Source: Bacillota bacterium
GTDB lineage: Bacteria; Bacillota; SHA-98; UBA4971
DNA length: 64,000 nt
NCBI GenBank assembly: GCA_012516125.1
Contig: JAAYXB010000014.1
Span: 62,001 to 126,000 of the forward strand
Direction: 5' to 3'
Shown: positions 16,659-26,070 of the stretch, piece after piece
How positions within the stretch are numbered: position 1 is the stretch's first letter
Layout of the letters: every line of letters starts with the position of its first letter
Made by a program: the position numbers and the translations under genes
The notes under the pieces: model-generated
Database searches by the model: none
Told to the model about the DNA's origin: nothing
What the model saw: only the letters and a program-made list of their open reading frames with translations

Positions 16659-17270
16659 CTACTCCGCGAACATGTCCTGGGAACCCTGGTGAGCTGCGAG
16701 CTTAACGTGTTCGCTCGAGTCCGCCAGCTCATGGGCCCGCGCGTGTGCCTTATCGCTAAGGATCGGCAGGGCTGAACCCTCTCGGGCCGCATTTCCGACT
16801 GCGCGATTGCGCACGCACGTGCCCGTTTCGTCCTGGGCAGAAGACCAATCTCGGTAGCTGCGCCTTTGTGCAGGTATGTCCCGAATGCGCCGGCCAGGTA
16901 CACGTTGGCCAGGTCCTCAACCGCAAGGGCTGCTTCGGCGAAGAGGAGCTCGACTCATGCAGGAATCGCGCCTTTGGCGAGATGAAGCTCGCGGACATCT
17001 CTTTGAGTCAAGGCCACCCGCCGCGGAGGGAGAACCCGCGGCTTGGGCAGGCACCTTCCCTGCACCGGCTGCGCAAGGCCCTATCGCGAGGGCGGGGCCC
17101 GGTTGGTTATCCGCGAGCCTTCGGGCAAGGGGAGCGCGCGAGCCCTGGGTTTCACGGTTGACGCCTCCGCTGGCGTCTATGACCCCGGCCCTGCGGAGCC
17201 CCGCCACCAGGGACAACGGGCCCCGAGCCACACATCGCACGCCGCATGCCGCTGCTTCACAATGCAACTA
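16659..17270 (-). pseudogene. Decayed RACo-like (DUF4445) corrinoid-activation gene, C-terminal part
   Basis: Minus-strand translation recovers the C-terminal ASKHA domain of reductive activators of corrinoid proteins, but in pieces: LRRAGVIDASGGV near 17160; LTQRDVRELHLAKGAIPA then an in-frame TGA at 16957-16955; VELLFAEAALAVEDLANVYL and AGAFGTYLHKGAATEIGLLP; after a shift of frame near 16800-16850, VGNAAREGSALPILSDKA to a stop at 16659. Intact RACo proteins carry these segments in one frame. The N-terminal ferredoxin and middle domains are not detectable. Reads as a genuine pseudogene with one nonsense mutation and at least one frameshift. Confidence 0.75.
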
Positions 17271-17382
17271 CTCAATTCAGTTCGAAGTTCCTCGCGTTCG
17301 CTCGACTCGGATCTGACTGGACGTGCGCCCTCCGCTTCGAGTGCCGGGGACCCGATTAGCAGAGCATCTACGAGCCCATACT

Positions 17383-18831
17383 TCAAGCCCTGCACCGGTC
17401 CTCCGTCCTGCACGAAGCACCCCTTGTGCCGCTGGCGACGCCCTGCCTGCGGGACGACCCCGGGACGATCTTCCCCAGCACCACGCGCCGCCCGGCGCCG
17501 GTCGCCGCCGGCACGTTCGTCGGACGCCCCCGCACAGCCTCGCTCGCGAGGATCGCGAAGGCGATGGCCTCTTTGGCATCGCTGGAGATCCCGAAGTCCT
17601 CATGGGTGAGGACGACGACGCCCGGAAGGCGCTCGCGCAGCATGGCAAGGAGCGTCGGGTTATATGCCCCGCCGCCGCCCACGATGACCTCATCGACCGC
17701 CCGGCCGCACCTCGGGACCACCCATCGCCTGTAGCTTGCGGCGACGGACTCGGCCGTGAGCGCTGTCGCGGTGGCCACAACGTCCTCGCCGGGGATACCG
17801 AGGGCTGACGCCCTCGCCATCATCTCCTGCGCATACTGCGCGCCGAACTCCTCACGGCCGGTGGTCTTCGGGGGTTCCTTCGCGAAGAACGGGTGCAAGA
17901 GCGCCCATGCGAGGAGGTCTTCCCTCACCCTGCCGGATGCCGCCATCCTGCCGTCCTCATCGAATGCCTGTCGCCCCCCGGTCAGGATGGACACAACTCC
18001 GTCGATGACCATGTTGCCGGGACCGGTGTCGAACGCGAACACGTCGGCGAGGCCGCACCCGGCCGGAAGCGCCGTGAGGTTGGCGATGCCCCCGATGTTC
18101 TGGATGATCCTGGTACGGCGCGCATCCCGAAACAGGACATAGTCGGCGTACGGCACAAGCGGCGCCCCCTGGCCTCCCGCGGCCACATCGCGCACGCGGA
18201 AGTCCGCGACGGTGGTGATGCCGGTACGTTCGGCGATGACGGCAGGCTCGCCTATCTGAAGAGTGGACCTCGTCCGCACACCACAGCACGTCTCAGGCTC
18301 GGGGATGTGGTAGATGGTCTGGCCATGGGAGCCGATGAGGTCCACGTCCTCAGGCCCGAGGCCCGCCGCGCGGATAACCTCAAGGGCGGCAGCGGCGAAA
18401 ACCTCCCCGAGCACGAAGTTCATGCGGCAGACCTCATCCACGCTGGATGCCTCAGGCCGCATGAGGGTGAGCACGCGGGCGCGGAGGTCTGGAGGATAGG
18501 GAATCCTTCTGAACACCACTCCTCCAAGCTTGATGGACGGCGCCTCACAAGCGTCCGTAGCCCTGTCCTTGGCCTCGACCGCGGCGGCGTCCGCCGCGGG
18601 TCCGCTCATGGCAGCGCTGGCGGTATAGCTCGTGGCACAGCTTGCGGCACAGCACGCGGCATAGCTCGCGGTGTGGCTCGTGGCATAGCTCGCGGCATAG
18701 CTCGCGGGATGACCCATGGGGCAGCCTGTAGCATCGCCTGCGGCGCTACAGCAGCTATCGTGGATCTCCACGAGCGCCGCGTCCACGCCGTCCGCCGAGG
18801 TGCCCGACATAAGGCCGACGACTCTCAGCAC
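17383..18831 (-). CDS. anmK: Anhydro-N-acetylmuramic acid kinase with low-complexity insertion
   Basis: Phosphorylates 1,6-anhydro-MurNAc released during cell-wall turnover to MurNAc-6-phosphate. Signatures: GLMSGTSADGVDAALV at the start (ATP phosphate loop), GSHGQTIYHIPE, QIGEPAVIAERTG, NIGGIANLT, FDTGPGNMVIDG and GGGGAYNPTL. The family is about 370-390 residues; this protein has 482. About 75 extra residues lie at 24-98, with four-residue Ala-Ser-Tyr units (ASYA, ATSH, AASC) from a 12-bp repeat, between the first strand-loop and LGGVVFRRIPYP. The start GTG overlaps the hydrolase gene by 7 bp. The C-terminus also has about 25 non-family residues. Confidence 0.9.
   Translation of the reverse strand: MLRVVGLMSGTSADGVDAALVEIHDSCCSAAGDATGCPMGHPASYAASYATSHTASYAACCAASCATSYTASAAMSGPAADAAAVEAKDRATDACEAPSIKLGGVVFRRIPYPPDLRARVLTLMRPEASSVDEVCRMNFVLGEVFAAAALEVIRAAGLGPEDVDLIGSHGQTIYHIPEPETCCGVRTRSTLQIGEPAVIAERTGITTVADFRVRDVAAGGQGAPLVPYADYVLFRDARRTRIIQNIGGIANLTALPAGCGLADVFAFDTGPGNMVIDGVVSILTGGRQAFDEDGRMAASGRVREDLLAWALLHPFFAKEPPKTTGREEFGAQYAQEMMARASALGIPGEDVVATATALTAESVAASYRRWVVPRCGRAVDEVIVGGGGAYNPTLLAMLRERLPGVVVLTHEDFGISSDAKEAIAFAILASEAVRGRPTNVPAATGAGRRVVLGKIVPGSSRRQGVASGTRGASCRTEDRCRA
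18614..18711 (-). repeat. 12-bp tandem repeat inside anmK
   Basis: About eight imperfect copies of CATAGCTCGCGG (plus-strand reading) run in register with the anmK frame and encode four-residue units rich in Ala, Ser, Tyr and Cys. Unit length is a multiple of three, so copy-number change would not break the gene. Confidence 0.85.
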
Positions 18832-19886
18832 AGCAAGCTCACCACCACGTTGTGGAACCTCGGCCGGAGCCTTATGTGCGCCTCGTTCGTCCGGCCGAAG
18901 TGCACCCTGTTCGTAAGAAGCACGGCGAAGATATCGAGCTCAGGGTCGATCCATACGGACGTGCCGGTGAAGCCCGTGTGCCCGAAAGCCCTGGGCGACA
19001 TGAGGTCACCCGCCGACGAGAGCACGCCATCGCCGCGGACGGCCCACCCGAGGCCGCGGCTTTCGCCAAGGCGCGGGCCGGTATGGTCGCGCGTCATGGC
19101 CCGCACCGTTGCGGGCGACAGCACGCGCGCCCCACCGAGGGACCCTTCGCCGAGGAGCATCTGGCAGAACACGGCAAGGTCCCCCACGGTGGAAAAAAGC
19201 CCGGCGTTGCCGCTCACCCCGCCCATGGCGAAGGCGTTCTCGTCATGCACCTCCCCGACGAGCACCCGTCCGCGCCACTTGCAGTGCTCCGTGGCGGCGA
19301 CCCGCCCCCTCATCCCTTCCGGCGGGTTGAAGTATGTGTCGCGCATCCCGAGCGGGCCGAACACCTCGTCTGCAAGGAACACGTCCATGGGCCGCCCTGC
19401 GACCCGGCCCACCACCTCGCCGAGAATGATGAAGCCCAGGCAGCTATACACCACCTTGCTGCCGGGCTCGTATTCCAGGGGCATCTTCGAGATTCTCCCG
19501 ATCATGTCCTGGGGAGAGGACGCATGCAGGTAGAGATCCGCCCAGGCGGGAAGCCCTGATGTGTGCGTGAGGAGATGACGGATGGTGACGTTCTCCTTGC
19601 CCGCCGCGCCGAACTCGGGGATGAATTCCTTCACCGCATCGTCCAGCCTCATCCTGCCCCTCTCAATAAGAAGCATCGTCGCGGTCGCCGTGGCGACGCA
19701 CTTGGTGACCGAGGCGAGGTCGAACAGGGTGTCGGGCCTCATGCGCCTCTTCTCCGGGTGGACCATGGCAAACCCGCAGGCTCCCAATCCTGCCACGCCA
19801 TCTCTGGTGCCGAACGCCCACGACGCCCCGGGGATCTCGCCCGAGGCGCAAGCCTCCTCCAGCAGCTCCTCCACGCGCCGTTCCAT
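18825..19886 (-). CDS. Serine hydrolase of the beta-lactamase/penicillin-binding class C fold
   Basis: About 353 residues with the class C layout: nucleophile motif SVTK in DLASVTKCVA, a second motif YSC in KVVYSCLGF where most relatives have YSN, and the third-strand motif HTG in FGHTGFTGTS. No signal peptide is seen, so it is probably cytoplasmic. Relatives include esterases and D-aminopeptidase-like enzymes; linked to anmK and nagZ, a role in muropeptide or sugar-ester cleavage is plausible but unproven. I use the ATG at 19886; a GTG at 19904 is an alternative. Its stop overlaps the anmK start. Confidence 0.8.
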   Translation of the reverse strand: MERRVEELLEEACASGEIPGASWAFGTRDGVAGLGACGFAMVHPEKRRMRPDTLFDLASVTKCVATATATMLLIERGRMRLDDAVKEFIPEFGAAGKENVTIRHLLTHTSGLPAWADLYLHASSPQDMIGRISKMPLEYEPGSKVVYSCLGFIILGEVVGRVAGRPMDVFLADEVFGPLGMRDTYFNPPEGMRGRVAATEHCKWRGRVLVGEVHDENAFAMGGVSGNAGLFSTVGDLAVFCQMLLGEGSLGGARVLSPATVRAMTRDHTGPRLGESRGLGWAVRGDGVLSSAGDLMSPRAFGHTGFTGTSVWIDPELDIFAVLLTNRVHFGRTNEAHIRLRPRFHNVVVSLLC

Positions 19887-20118
19887 CACGCTGCAATCAC
19901 CCACCTCGCAAGGCGCTGACCCGTCCCGGTCCCTGTCCCGGTCCCGGTCCTGGTCCCGGCCCTAACCCCAGCCCTAAGCTCATTTTCCGCAGTAGAAACG
20001 TCTTCCCAGCTAAAGGGCGCAATGGTCGCGTGCCGCAAAACAGTTGGAGGACCCCGGTAACAGGCCCTTTAGCAGGTCATTGCTCAATTTGGCCGCGCTC
20101 CTAATGCGGAAAACGGGC
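19887..20118. other. Intergenic stretch with a GGTCCC microsatellite
   Basis: Contains a CCGGTC/CCTGGT-type hexamer run at about 19920-19970 and otherwise no supported gene. It is the start of the upstream region of the serine hydrolase-anmK pair; no clear promoter was read. Confidence 0.5.
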
Positions 20119-20242
20119 TAAGTGAGGGTGCGTTAGTGCTTGCCCCTTTTCCAGTAGTTCCCGGGTTGCCGGTGTCGCACTCTCTCTTTGAGTCACCGGC
20201 AACACCTCCCAGAAGTCGGAGGCATTTCTGCACCCTCACTCA
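20119..20242. repeat. Dispersed palindromic element, copy A (short form)
   Basis: Begins TAAGTGAGGGTGC and ends GCACCCTCACT; the inner stem GTTGCCGGTG-type / CACCGGCAAC encloses a short loop. About 124 bp, the same form as the copy at 61167. It lies 53 bp past the gntR-type stop codon. Confidence 0.85.
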
Positions 20243-20295
20243 GCCCCGTCGTTCAGGCACCGGCTACCCCAACGGAACCGGCGACGGCCGCGCCA

Positions 20296-21045
20296 TCACG
20301 CCTGGCGCCTCGCCAGGTCCACGTAGAACTTGTACCTGTCGCCTCGATACACTGCCTTCGCAAGCTCCACCGGCTCCCCCGAGGAGGTGAAGGTGACCCG
20401 CTCGATGAGGAGCAAGGGGCTGCCCTGCTCCACCCCGAGAAGGCCGGCCTCGTATTCATTGGCGAGAACAGGCTCGATGGTCTGGCGGGCCGTGGCCAGC
20501 CTGACGCCAAACCTCGTCTCGAGCAGCGCATACAGCGACTGCGCGTTGAGGTCCTCGTTCGCCAGGGACGGCGCAACCTGGTACGGCACGTGCGAGGTCT
20601 CGAGGGCCATGGGCTCGCCGTTCGCAAGGCGCAGGCGCTCGATTCGGATAACGCGCCTATCCACGCCGAGCTTCAGGACGCTTGCCATCTTCTTCGTCGC
20701 CTGGATGCACCGCACGTCGATGACGCGCGCCCCCGGAACGAGGCCCCGGCGGGTCATGTCCTCGGTGAAGCTGGTGAGGTTCACCATACCCTGCTCTATC
20801 TTGGGCTCGGCGACGAACGTCCCTTTGCCCTGCCTTCGATAAAGGAGACCCATGCGCACAAGCTCCGTGATGCCCTGCCTCACGGTCATCCGGCTGATGC
20901 CGTACTCCTGCGCGATCTCGCGCTCGGACGGCAGGCGGTCGCCCGGCTTGAGCTCCTCGTTCTCGATCTTCTCCTGGATCATCCGTCTGAGCTGGTGGTA
21001 TAGGGGGATCATGCCTCTTTCGTCATGTCCAGTCATGGCGCACAT
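20296..21045 (-). CDS. GntR/HutC-family regulator (YvoA/NagR-like)
   Basis: N-terminal GntR winged helix (IPLYHQLRRMIQEKIENEEL; LPSEREIAQEYGISRMTVRQ) and C-terminal UTRA effector domain (SFTEDMTRRGLVPG; ALETSHVPYQVAPSL; QTIEPVLANEYEAGLLG). HutC-type proteins sense sugar phosphates or amino acids; YvoA of Bacillus senses GlcNAc-6-phosphate. Between nagZ and anmK it likely controls amino-sugar recycling. Several in-frame starts exist near 21054-21036; I chose ATG 21045. Palindromic elements lie on both sides of the gene. Confidence 0.85.
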   Translation of the reverse strand: MCAMTGHDERGMIPLYHQLRRMIQEKIENEELKPGDRLPSEREIAQEYGISRMTVRQGITELVRMGLLYRRQGKGTFVAEPKIEQGMVNLTSFTEDMTRRGLVPGARVIDVRCIQATKKMASVLKLGVDRRVIRIERLRLANGEPMALETSHVPYQVAPSLANEDLNAQSLYALLETRFGVRLATARQTIEPVLANEYEAGLLGVEQGSPLLLIERVTFTSSGEPVELAKAVYRGDRYKFYVDLARRQA

Positions 21046-21128
21046 TCGCGTCACCGCCCTCGGCTCATTATGCTACTTACGCTGCTCGCACCGCCCTGCA
21101 TGCTGCGCTGCGCCCCGCCTTCCCCTCC

Positions 21129-21323
21129 TAAGTAAGGGTGCGTTAGTTCTCGCCCCTCTTCCAGTAGTTGCCGGGTTGCCGGTGTTGCACTCGGGGACGG
21201 CGCCCCAAGCGGGGCGCCTTGACAAAATCCGGCCCGTCTGGCCAGTGGCCGGATTTTGACACCCCTCGTGCAATCACCGGCAACCCCTCCCAAAACTCGG
21301 GAGCATTTCTGCACCCTCACTTA
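21129..21323. repeat. Dispersed palindromic element, copy B (long form)
   Basis: 195 bp from TAAGTAAGGGTGC to GCACCCTCACTTA. Inside the second stem (GGTTGCCGGTG / CACCGGCAACC) are two further hairpins: GGCGCCCC-AAGC-GGGGCGCC and CAAAATCCGGCC / GGCCGGATTTTG. The terminal TTA (plus strand, 21321-21323) is the nagZ stop codon TAA. Confidence 0.92.
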
Positions 21324-23108
21324 GAGCCTGTGCCCGACCGGGTACATGCCAGGTATCTGCACCGGAAGCCTCCCCGTCGGCTTCGCCCGGCCAAGGAGGA
21401 CGTCGGCCAAAGCCTCCATGCTCACGCTAGATGCATTGAACGCTGCGAGGTAGGTGCCCACTGTGTCGTATTTCCGAAGGTCGTAGGGCTCGCGCAGGGC
21501 GACCGCTATCACCCGCCGGTGCTTCGCGGCGATGCTCGACACGAGCGCCGCCTGCCCCGCCCCCGCAGAAGACCACGCTCTGTAGGTCAGGATGATGACC
21601 GTGTCATACCGCTGGGCTCTCGCCGCGATGTCCTCCCGCTGGGCGGCATCGGGGTTGGTCGGCATCGATACCTCGTCCACGGTCTCGAGGGCGGGCCTGA
21701 GATAGCTCGCAAGGCTCGTTGGCTCGCCCGACTCGTCCTCAACCTGCGTGAGCGTCCCCACCTTCGGGAATACCACAAGGAGCCTGCCGGCAGACCGGGC
21801 GCTGAGGGGGACGAGTCCCTTCGCGTCCCTCACGAGGCAGATGGCACGGCGCGCCGCGTCGAGGGCAAGCTTGCGGTCCGCGTCCGACCCGACCAGCGCC
21901 TTTGCCCTGTTCGCGTCCACCAGGGGCGAGGCGAGGATGCCGCGCTTCTCCTTAACCGATAGAATCCTGCGCACCGACTCATCGACGCGCGCCATCGGGA
22001 TCTCGCCGGACTTCGCTGCCTGGACGAGCGCATCCGCCACGCGCACCGCGTCCTGCCAGTCCTTGGGCCACCCTATGAGGACCATGTCGGCCCCGGCATT
22101 CACGGCCATCACCGCGGCCTCCCCCAGGCCGAAGTTCTTCACTATGGCGCCCATCTCCATCGCGTCGGTCACGATGAGACCCCCAAATCCCATCTCCTGC
22201 CGGAGCAGGCCGGTGAGGACGGCGCGCGAGAGCGTGGCCGGCATCCCGGGTTTCGGCTCGACCGCCGGGAACGTAACGTGCGCCGTCATGATGGCGTCCA
22301 CGCCGGCATCGACCGCCGCCTGGAAAGGCTTGAGTTCGACGTCTTTGAGCCTCTTCCTGTCGTGAGGCACCGTCGGAAGGTCGATGTGCGAATCTAGCGA
22401 GGTGTCGCCGTGGCCTGGGAAGTGCTTCGCCGTGGCGCTCACCCCTTCTTTCTGAAAGCCCTGGATCATCGCCACACCGAGGCGGGCGACGGCCTCCGGC
22501 GACTCGCCGAAGGACCGTATTCCGATGACGGGGTTGCTCGGGTTGCTGTTGACGTCGACCACCGGCGCGAAGTTCATGTTGATCCCGCAGGCCCGAAGCT
22601 CACGCGCCGTGGCCTCTGCAACCCGGCGTGCAAGCTCGGCGTCCCCCGCCGCGCCGAGACCCATGTTGCCTGGGAAAGGCGTCGCCCCAGGGAGCCTCGT
22701 GACGTAGCCGCCCTCCTGGTCGGCGGCAACGAATAGCGGGATCCCGGCCCCCGATGACGCGGCCATCTTCTGCAGCTCGTTTACGAGGTACGCTGTCTGG
22801 AAGGGGTCCGACAGGTTCCGTGAGAACAGGATAACCCCTCCCAGGTGCCATTTCTCAATGAGGGTTCGCACCTCGGCCTCAGGGAGCTTGCCAGGAAACC
22901 CAGCCATGACCATCTGTCCGACCTTCTCCTCGAGGCTCATGCGAGAAAGCAGGGCGTCTACGCGGCTTTCTCCAGGCGCGGCTGTCGCGTCCATTTCCAG
23001 TCCTCCCATCACCAGAACGACGCATGCTATTGCCATCGGCACCAAGGCCACAGTTTTCGGGCGGGGTCGTACTATCATCTGAACCACTCGCTTTACTACT
23101 CGCCTCAA
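21321..23108 (-). CDS. nagZ: Beta-N-acetylhexosaminidase, glycoside hydrolase family 3 (NagZ-type), exported
   Basis: Cleaves terminal GlcNAc from muropeptides or other GlcNAc glycosides. The NagZ-type catalytic loop KHFPGHGDTSLDSH supplies the His-Asp acid/base pair, and VTDAMEMGAI supplies the aspartate nucleophile; ADQEGGYVTRL and NMNFAPVVDVN are family-typical. An N-terminal membrane/signal segment (VALVPMAIACVVLVMGG) implies export, unlike cytoplasmic E. coli NagZ. A C-terminal alpha/beta sandwich domain follows as in Bacillus NagZ (YbbD). Start TTG at 23108 with GGAGGTG 7 nt upstream. Its stop codon is formed by a palindromic element. Confidence 0.9.
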   Translation of the reverse strand: MRRVVKRVVQMIVRPRPKTVALVPMAIACVVLVMGGLEMDATAAPGESRVDALLSRMSLEEKVGQMVMAGFPGKLPEAEVRTLIEKWHLGGVILFSRNLSDPFQTAYLVNELQKMAASSGAGIPLFVAADQEGGYVTRLPGATPFPGNMGLGAAGDAELARRVAEATARELRACGINMNFAPVVDVNSNPSNPVIGIRSFGESPEAVARLGVAMIQGFQKEGVSATAKHFPGHGDTSLDSHIDLPTVPHDRKRLKDVELKPFQAAVDAGVDAIMTAHVTFPAVEPKPGMPATLSRAVLTGLLRQEMGFGGLIVTDAMEMGAIVKNFGLGEAAVMAVNAGADMVLIGWPKDWQDAVRVADALVQAAKSGEIPMARVDESVRRILSVKEKRGILASPLVDANRAKALVGSDADRKLALDAARRAICLVRDAKGLVPLSARSAGRLLVVFPKVGTLTQVEDESGEPTSLASYLRPALETVDEVSMPTNPDAAQREDIAARAQRYDTVIILTYRAWSSAGAGQAALVSSIAAKHRRVIAVALREPYDLRKYDTVGTYLAAFNASSVSMEALADVLLGRAKPTGRLPVQIPGMYPVGHRL

Positions 23109-23599
<491 letters not shown>

Positions 23600-25702
23600 A
23601 TGGACAAGAGGGTGACGCATAACCTGAAGCTCCTCATCGCCGCGGCAGTCGCGGGGCTGGTGGTGTTCGGCGTCGCCACGCCCGCGTTCTGTCAACGCTT
23701 CTCATTCATCCCCGAGGGCGATGAGCGCATTCCGTGTCCCCAGGGCTACGTTTACGAGCGCGAGATCTCAACGATCGGTTTTTCGTCGCCAGAGGACCTC
23801 TTCATCGATTCCTGGGGCAACCTTTTCATAGCGGACACCGGGAACAACCGCATCGTCAGAATAGACCCTTCAGGTGCCCTCCTTGGGGAGATTCGCGGCC
23901 CCGCCGCCGGGCGGATGCTTTCGGGACCGCAAGGCGTCTTCGTGTCACGCGATGGCACCACGTATGTGGCGGACACCGGAAACTACCGGATCGTGGTCTT
24001 CGGCCCGGACGGCGGCACGAAGTTCGTCATCGAGCGCCCGAGATCCTACCTCTTTCGGGGCGAGATGGCGTTTACCCCGACGAAACTGGTCGTTGACAGG
24101 CGAGGGTTTATCTACGCGGTCAACAAGGACGACTACCGGGGGATTCTCGTTTTCGACGGGGAGGGCAAGTTCCGGGGATTCTTCGGCTCGAACCCCGTGG
24201 GCTTCAACTGGCGCGCCCTGCTCATAAGGCTCTTCGCCACGAAGGCCCAGAAGGAACGGATAGCCAGGGACCTGCCACCGCCCCACTCCAACGTCACCAT
24301 CGACGACCAGGGCTACATATACTCGTCTACATACTATGACACCAAGAACCAGATAAAGAAGCTGAGCCCCGCCGGAGTCGACGTGTACAACAAGGGCCTC
24401 GTGATCAGGTATGGCGAGCGAAGGCGCGCCGGCAACCCCGCCTTCGTAGACATCGCCGTGGACGACCAGGGCATCATCTCCGCCCTGGACGCAGGCACGG
24501 GGCAGGTCTACCAGTATGACCAGGACCGCCACCTCCTGCTTCTCTTCGGGACGAAAGGCGACGGCAAGAGCCAGTTCAAGCTCCCTTCGAGCATCTCCGT
24601 GGACAGCGCCCGCAAGATATACGTGCTGGACAAGGACATCGGCGTCATCAAGGTCTTCAGGCCGACTCACTTCGCCACGCTCGTCCACACCGCAAGCCGG
24701 CTCTATTACGACGGACGGTATGCGGAGGCGGAAGCGCCCTGGCGCGAGGTCATTCGCCTCAACTCCAATTACTCCCTCGCGCACACCGGCATAGGCAAGG
24801 CGGCGCTCAAGCGCGGGGACCTCGAAACGGCGATGGCGCACTTCCGCTACGCGAAGGACTACATCGGCTACTCCTCCGCGTTTGCGAAGCTGCGGTACAG
24901 GTACCTGCGCGAACACTTCGGATCGTTCATGGGATGGGTAGGGTTCCTCATCGCCCTCCTCGTCGCCGCCAGGTGGGCTATCGGGCGTGTGATGGCACGT
25001 CCTCACGAGAAGTCGGGCTGGGTCGCAAGGTTCATCCAGTTCACGTTCAACATGATCAGCAGCCCCTTCGAGACGTTTCTCGTGCTCAAGGCCGAGGGGC
25101 CAGTGGCCATGGCCTTCGTCATGGTCGGCCTCGCCATCGCGGCGCGCGTCTTCACCTTGAAGGTCACAGGGTTCCAGCTTGCCCAGGCGAACCTCTTCGA
25201 GGCTCTCTCCCGGCTGAGCCGTTACCAGTGGACGTTTACCGGGTTTTACCTGGGACAGGCGGACCCGGACGAGATCTCCATCGCAGCGGAAGCCGTGAAG
25301 GTGCTGCTCCCCTGGGCGCTCTGGGTCATCGCCAACTACGGAGTCAGCACCATCCACGGCGGCGAGGGCTTTTTGCGCGACGTACTGGTAGGAAGCGCTT
25401 TCTCCCTGGCCCCTTACGTCGTTTTCGCGCCGCCCCTCGCCCTTCTCACGAACGTCGGAACCTGGGACGAAAGAGGCCTCTTCGTCACGCTGTGGTGGGG
25501 AATTGCGCTCTGGGTCGCGTTCCTCATGTTCAACCAGGTGAGGGTGATGCACAACTACGAGTTCGCGGAGGCCTTGTGGGTCTCGCTGGTCACGATCTTT
25601 GGAATGCTGGTCCTCATCGGGGCGGGCGGGCTTACCTACTCCCTCACGAGCCAGATGGTGAACTTCGCCCGCGAGGTGGCGGTCGAGCTGTCCATCAGGT
25701 GA
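23600..25702 (+). CDS. NHL-repeat, TPR and YIP1-domain membrane protein
   Basis: 700 residues. A signal peptide (LLIAAAVAGLVVFGVATPAFC) is followed by NHL beta-propeller repeats at about 55-340 (SPEDLFIDSWGNLFIADTGNNRIVRID and several similar), a TPR pair at about 360-420, a membrane helix at about 440-460, and a C-terminal YIP1-type membrane domain with about five helices. The propeller would lie outside the cytoplasmic membrane. The protein is the first gene of the DUF5696/dual-importer locus; it could be a sensor or scaffold for the transport complex, but no member is characterised as far as I know. The ATG at 23600 has GTTAGGAG a few bases upstream. Confidence 0.82.
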   Translation: MDKRVTHNLKLLIAAAVAGLVVFGVATPAFCQRFSFIPEGDERIPCPQGYVYEREISTIGFSSPEDLFIDSWGNLFIADTGNNRIVRIDPSGALLGEIRGPAAGRMLSGPQGVFVSRDGTTYVADTGNYRIVVFGPDGGTKFVIERPRSYLFRGEMAFTPTKLVVDRRGFIYAVNKDDYRGILVFDGEGKFRGFFGSNPVGFNWRALLIRLFATKAQKERIARDLPPPHSNVTIDDQGYIYSSTYYDTKNQIKKLSPAGVDVYNKGLVIRYGERRRAGNPAFVDIAVDDQGIISALDAGTGQVYQYDQDRHLLLLFGTKGDGKSQFKLPSSISVDSARKIYVLDKDIGVIKVFRPTHFATLVHTASRLYYDGRYAEAEAPWREVIRLNSNYSLAHTGIGKAALKRGDLETAMAHFRYAKDYIGYSSAFAKLRYRYLREHFGSFMGWVGFLIALLVAARWAIGRVMARPHEKSGWVARFIQFTFNMISSPFETFLVLKAEGPVAMAFVMVGLAIAARVFTLKVTGFQLAQANLFEALSRLSRYQWTFTGFYLGQADPDEISIAAEAVKVLLPWALWVIANYGVSTIHGGEGFLRDVLVGSAFSLAPYVVFAPPLALLTNVGTWDERGLFVTLWWGIALWVAFLMFNQVRVMHNYEFAEALWVSLVTIFGMLVLIGAGGLTYSLTSQMVNFAREVAVELSIR

Positions 25703-25845
25703 TCGTGTGCCCAGGGCTATCCAGGCGTCGGGTGGCCGTGCGCAATCCGGCTTCACAGATTCGCATGGGTTCTTCGGTAGGCATGATGCTACTCTGTCAG
25801 ATACGAAATGTGTGTGACCGCGCTGTTCCAGGAAGACCGTTCCCG

Positions 25846-25929
25846 GAAGACCCGTGACCTACGTCAACTGTCAGCTCAGGCAACGGCAGCGACGGCAATA
25901 CCAGGAGATTCATACGTAGCAGGGTAGTA
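25846..25929 (+). ncRNA. Repeated 5' element, copy 2 (candidate structured RNA upstream of DUF5696)
   Basis: Second copy of the element at 6691-6783, sharing CCCGTGAC, CGTCAACTGTC, GCAGCGACG and CATACGTA in order. CTACGT at 25859-25864 and ACGTAG near 25914-25919 form a perfect 6-bp terminal stem. It lies between the NHL-YIP1 gene and the DUF5696 gene on the coding strand, so a cis-regulatory RNA is a reasonable guess. Confidence 0.4.
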
Positions 25930-26070
25930 CCAATGTTGGGTGGGCTTGAGGTGCCCAGGCATCCTCAGGTCTTGAGGAGTGGTTGCAGGTTGCGCATCCT
26001 GGGGCGGGACGTTTCCGCAAGAAAAAAGGCAAGGAAAGGCGATCAGAGCCGTACTGCGGTTCGTTCGGGC

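Noticed and set aside
17893-19533. A 546-codon open frame on the plus strand
   Set aside because: Antisense to anmK and the serine hydrolase, both with diagnostic motifs; its translation has no family features and contains the mirrored anmK microsatellite.
23945-25756. A 603-codon open frame on the minus strand
   Set aside because: It is entirely antisense to the NHL-YIP1 gene, whose domains, signal peptide and membrane helices are clear. Long antisense frames are common at this base composition.
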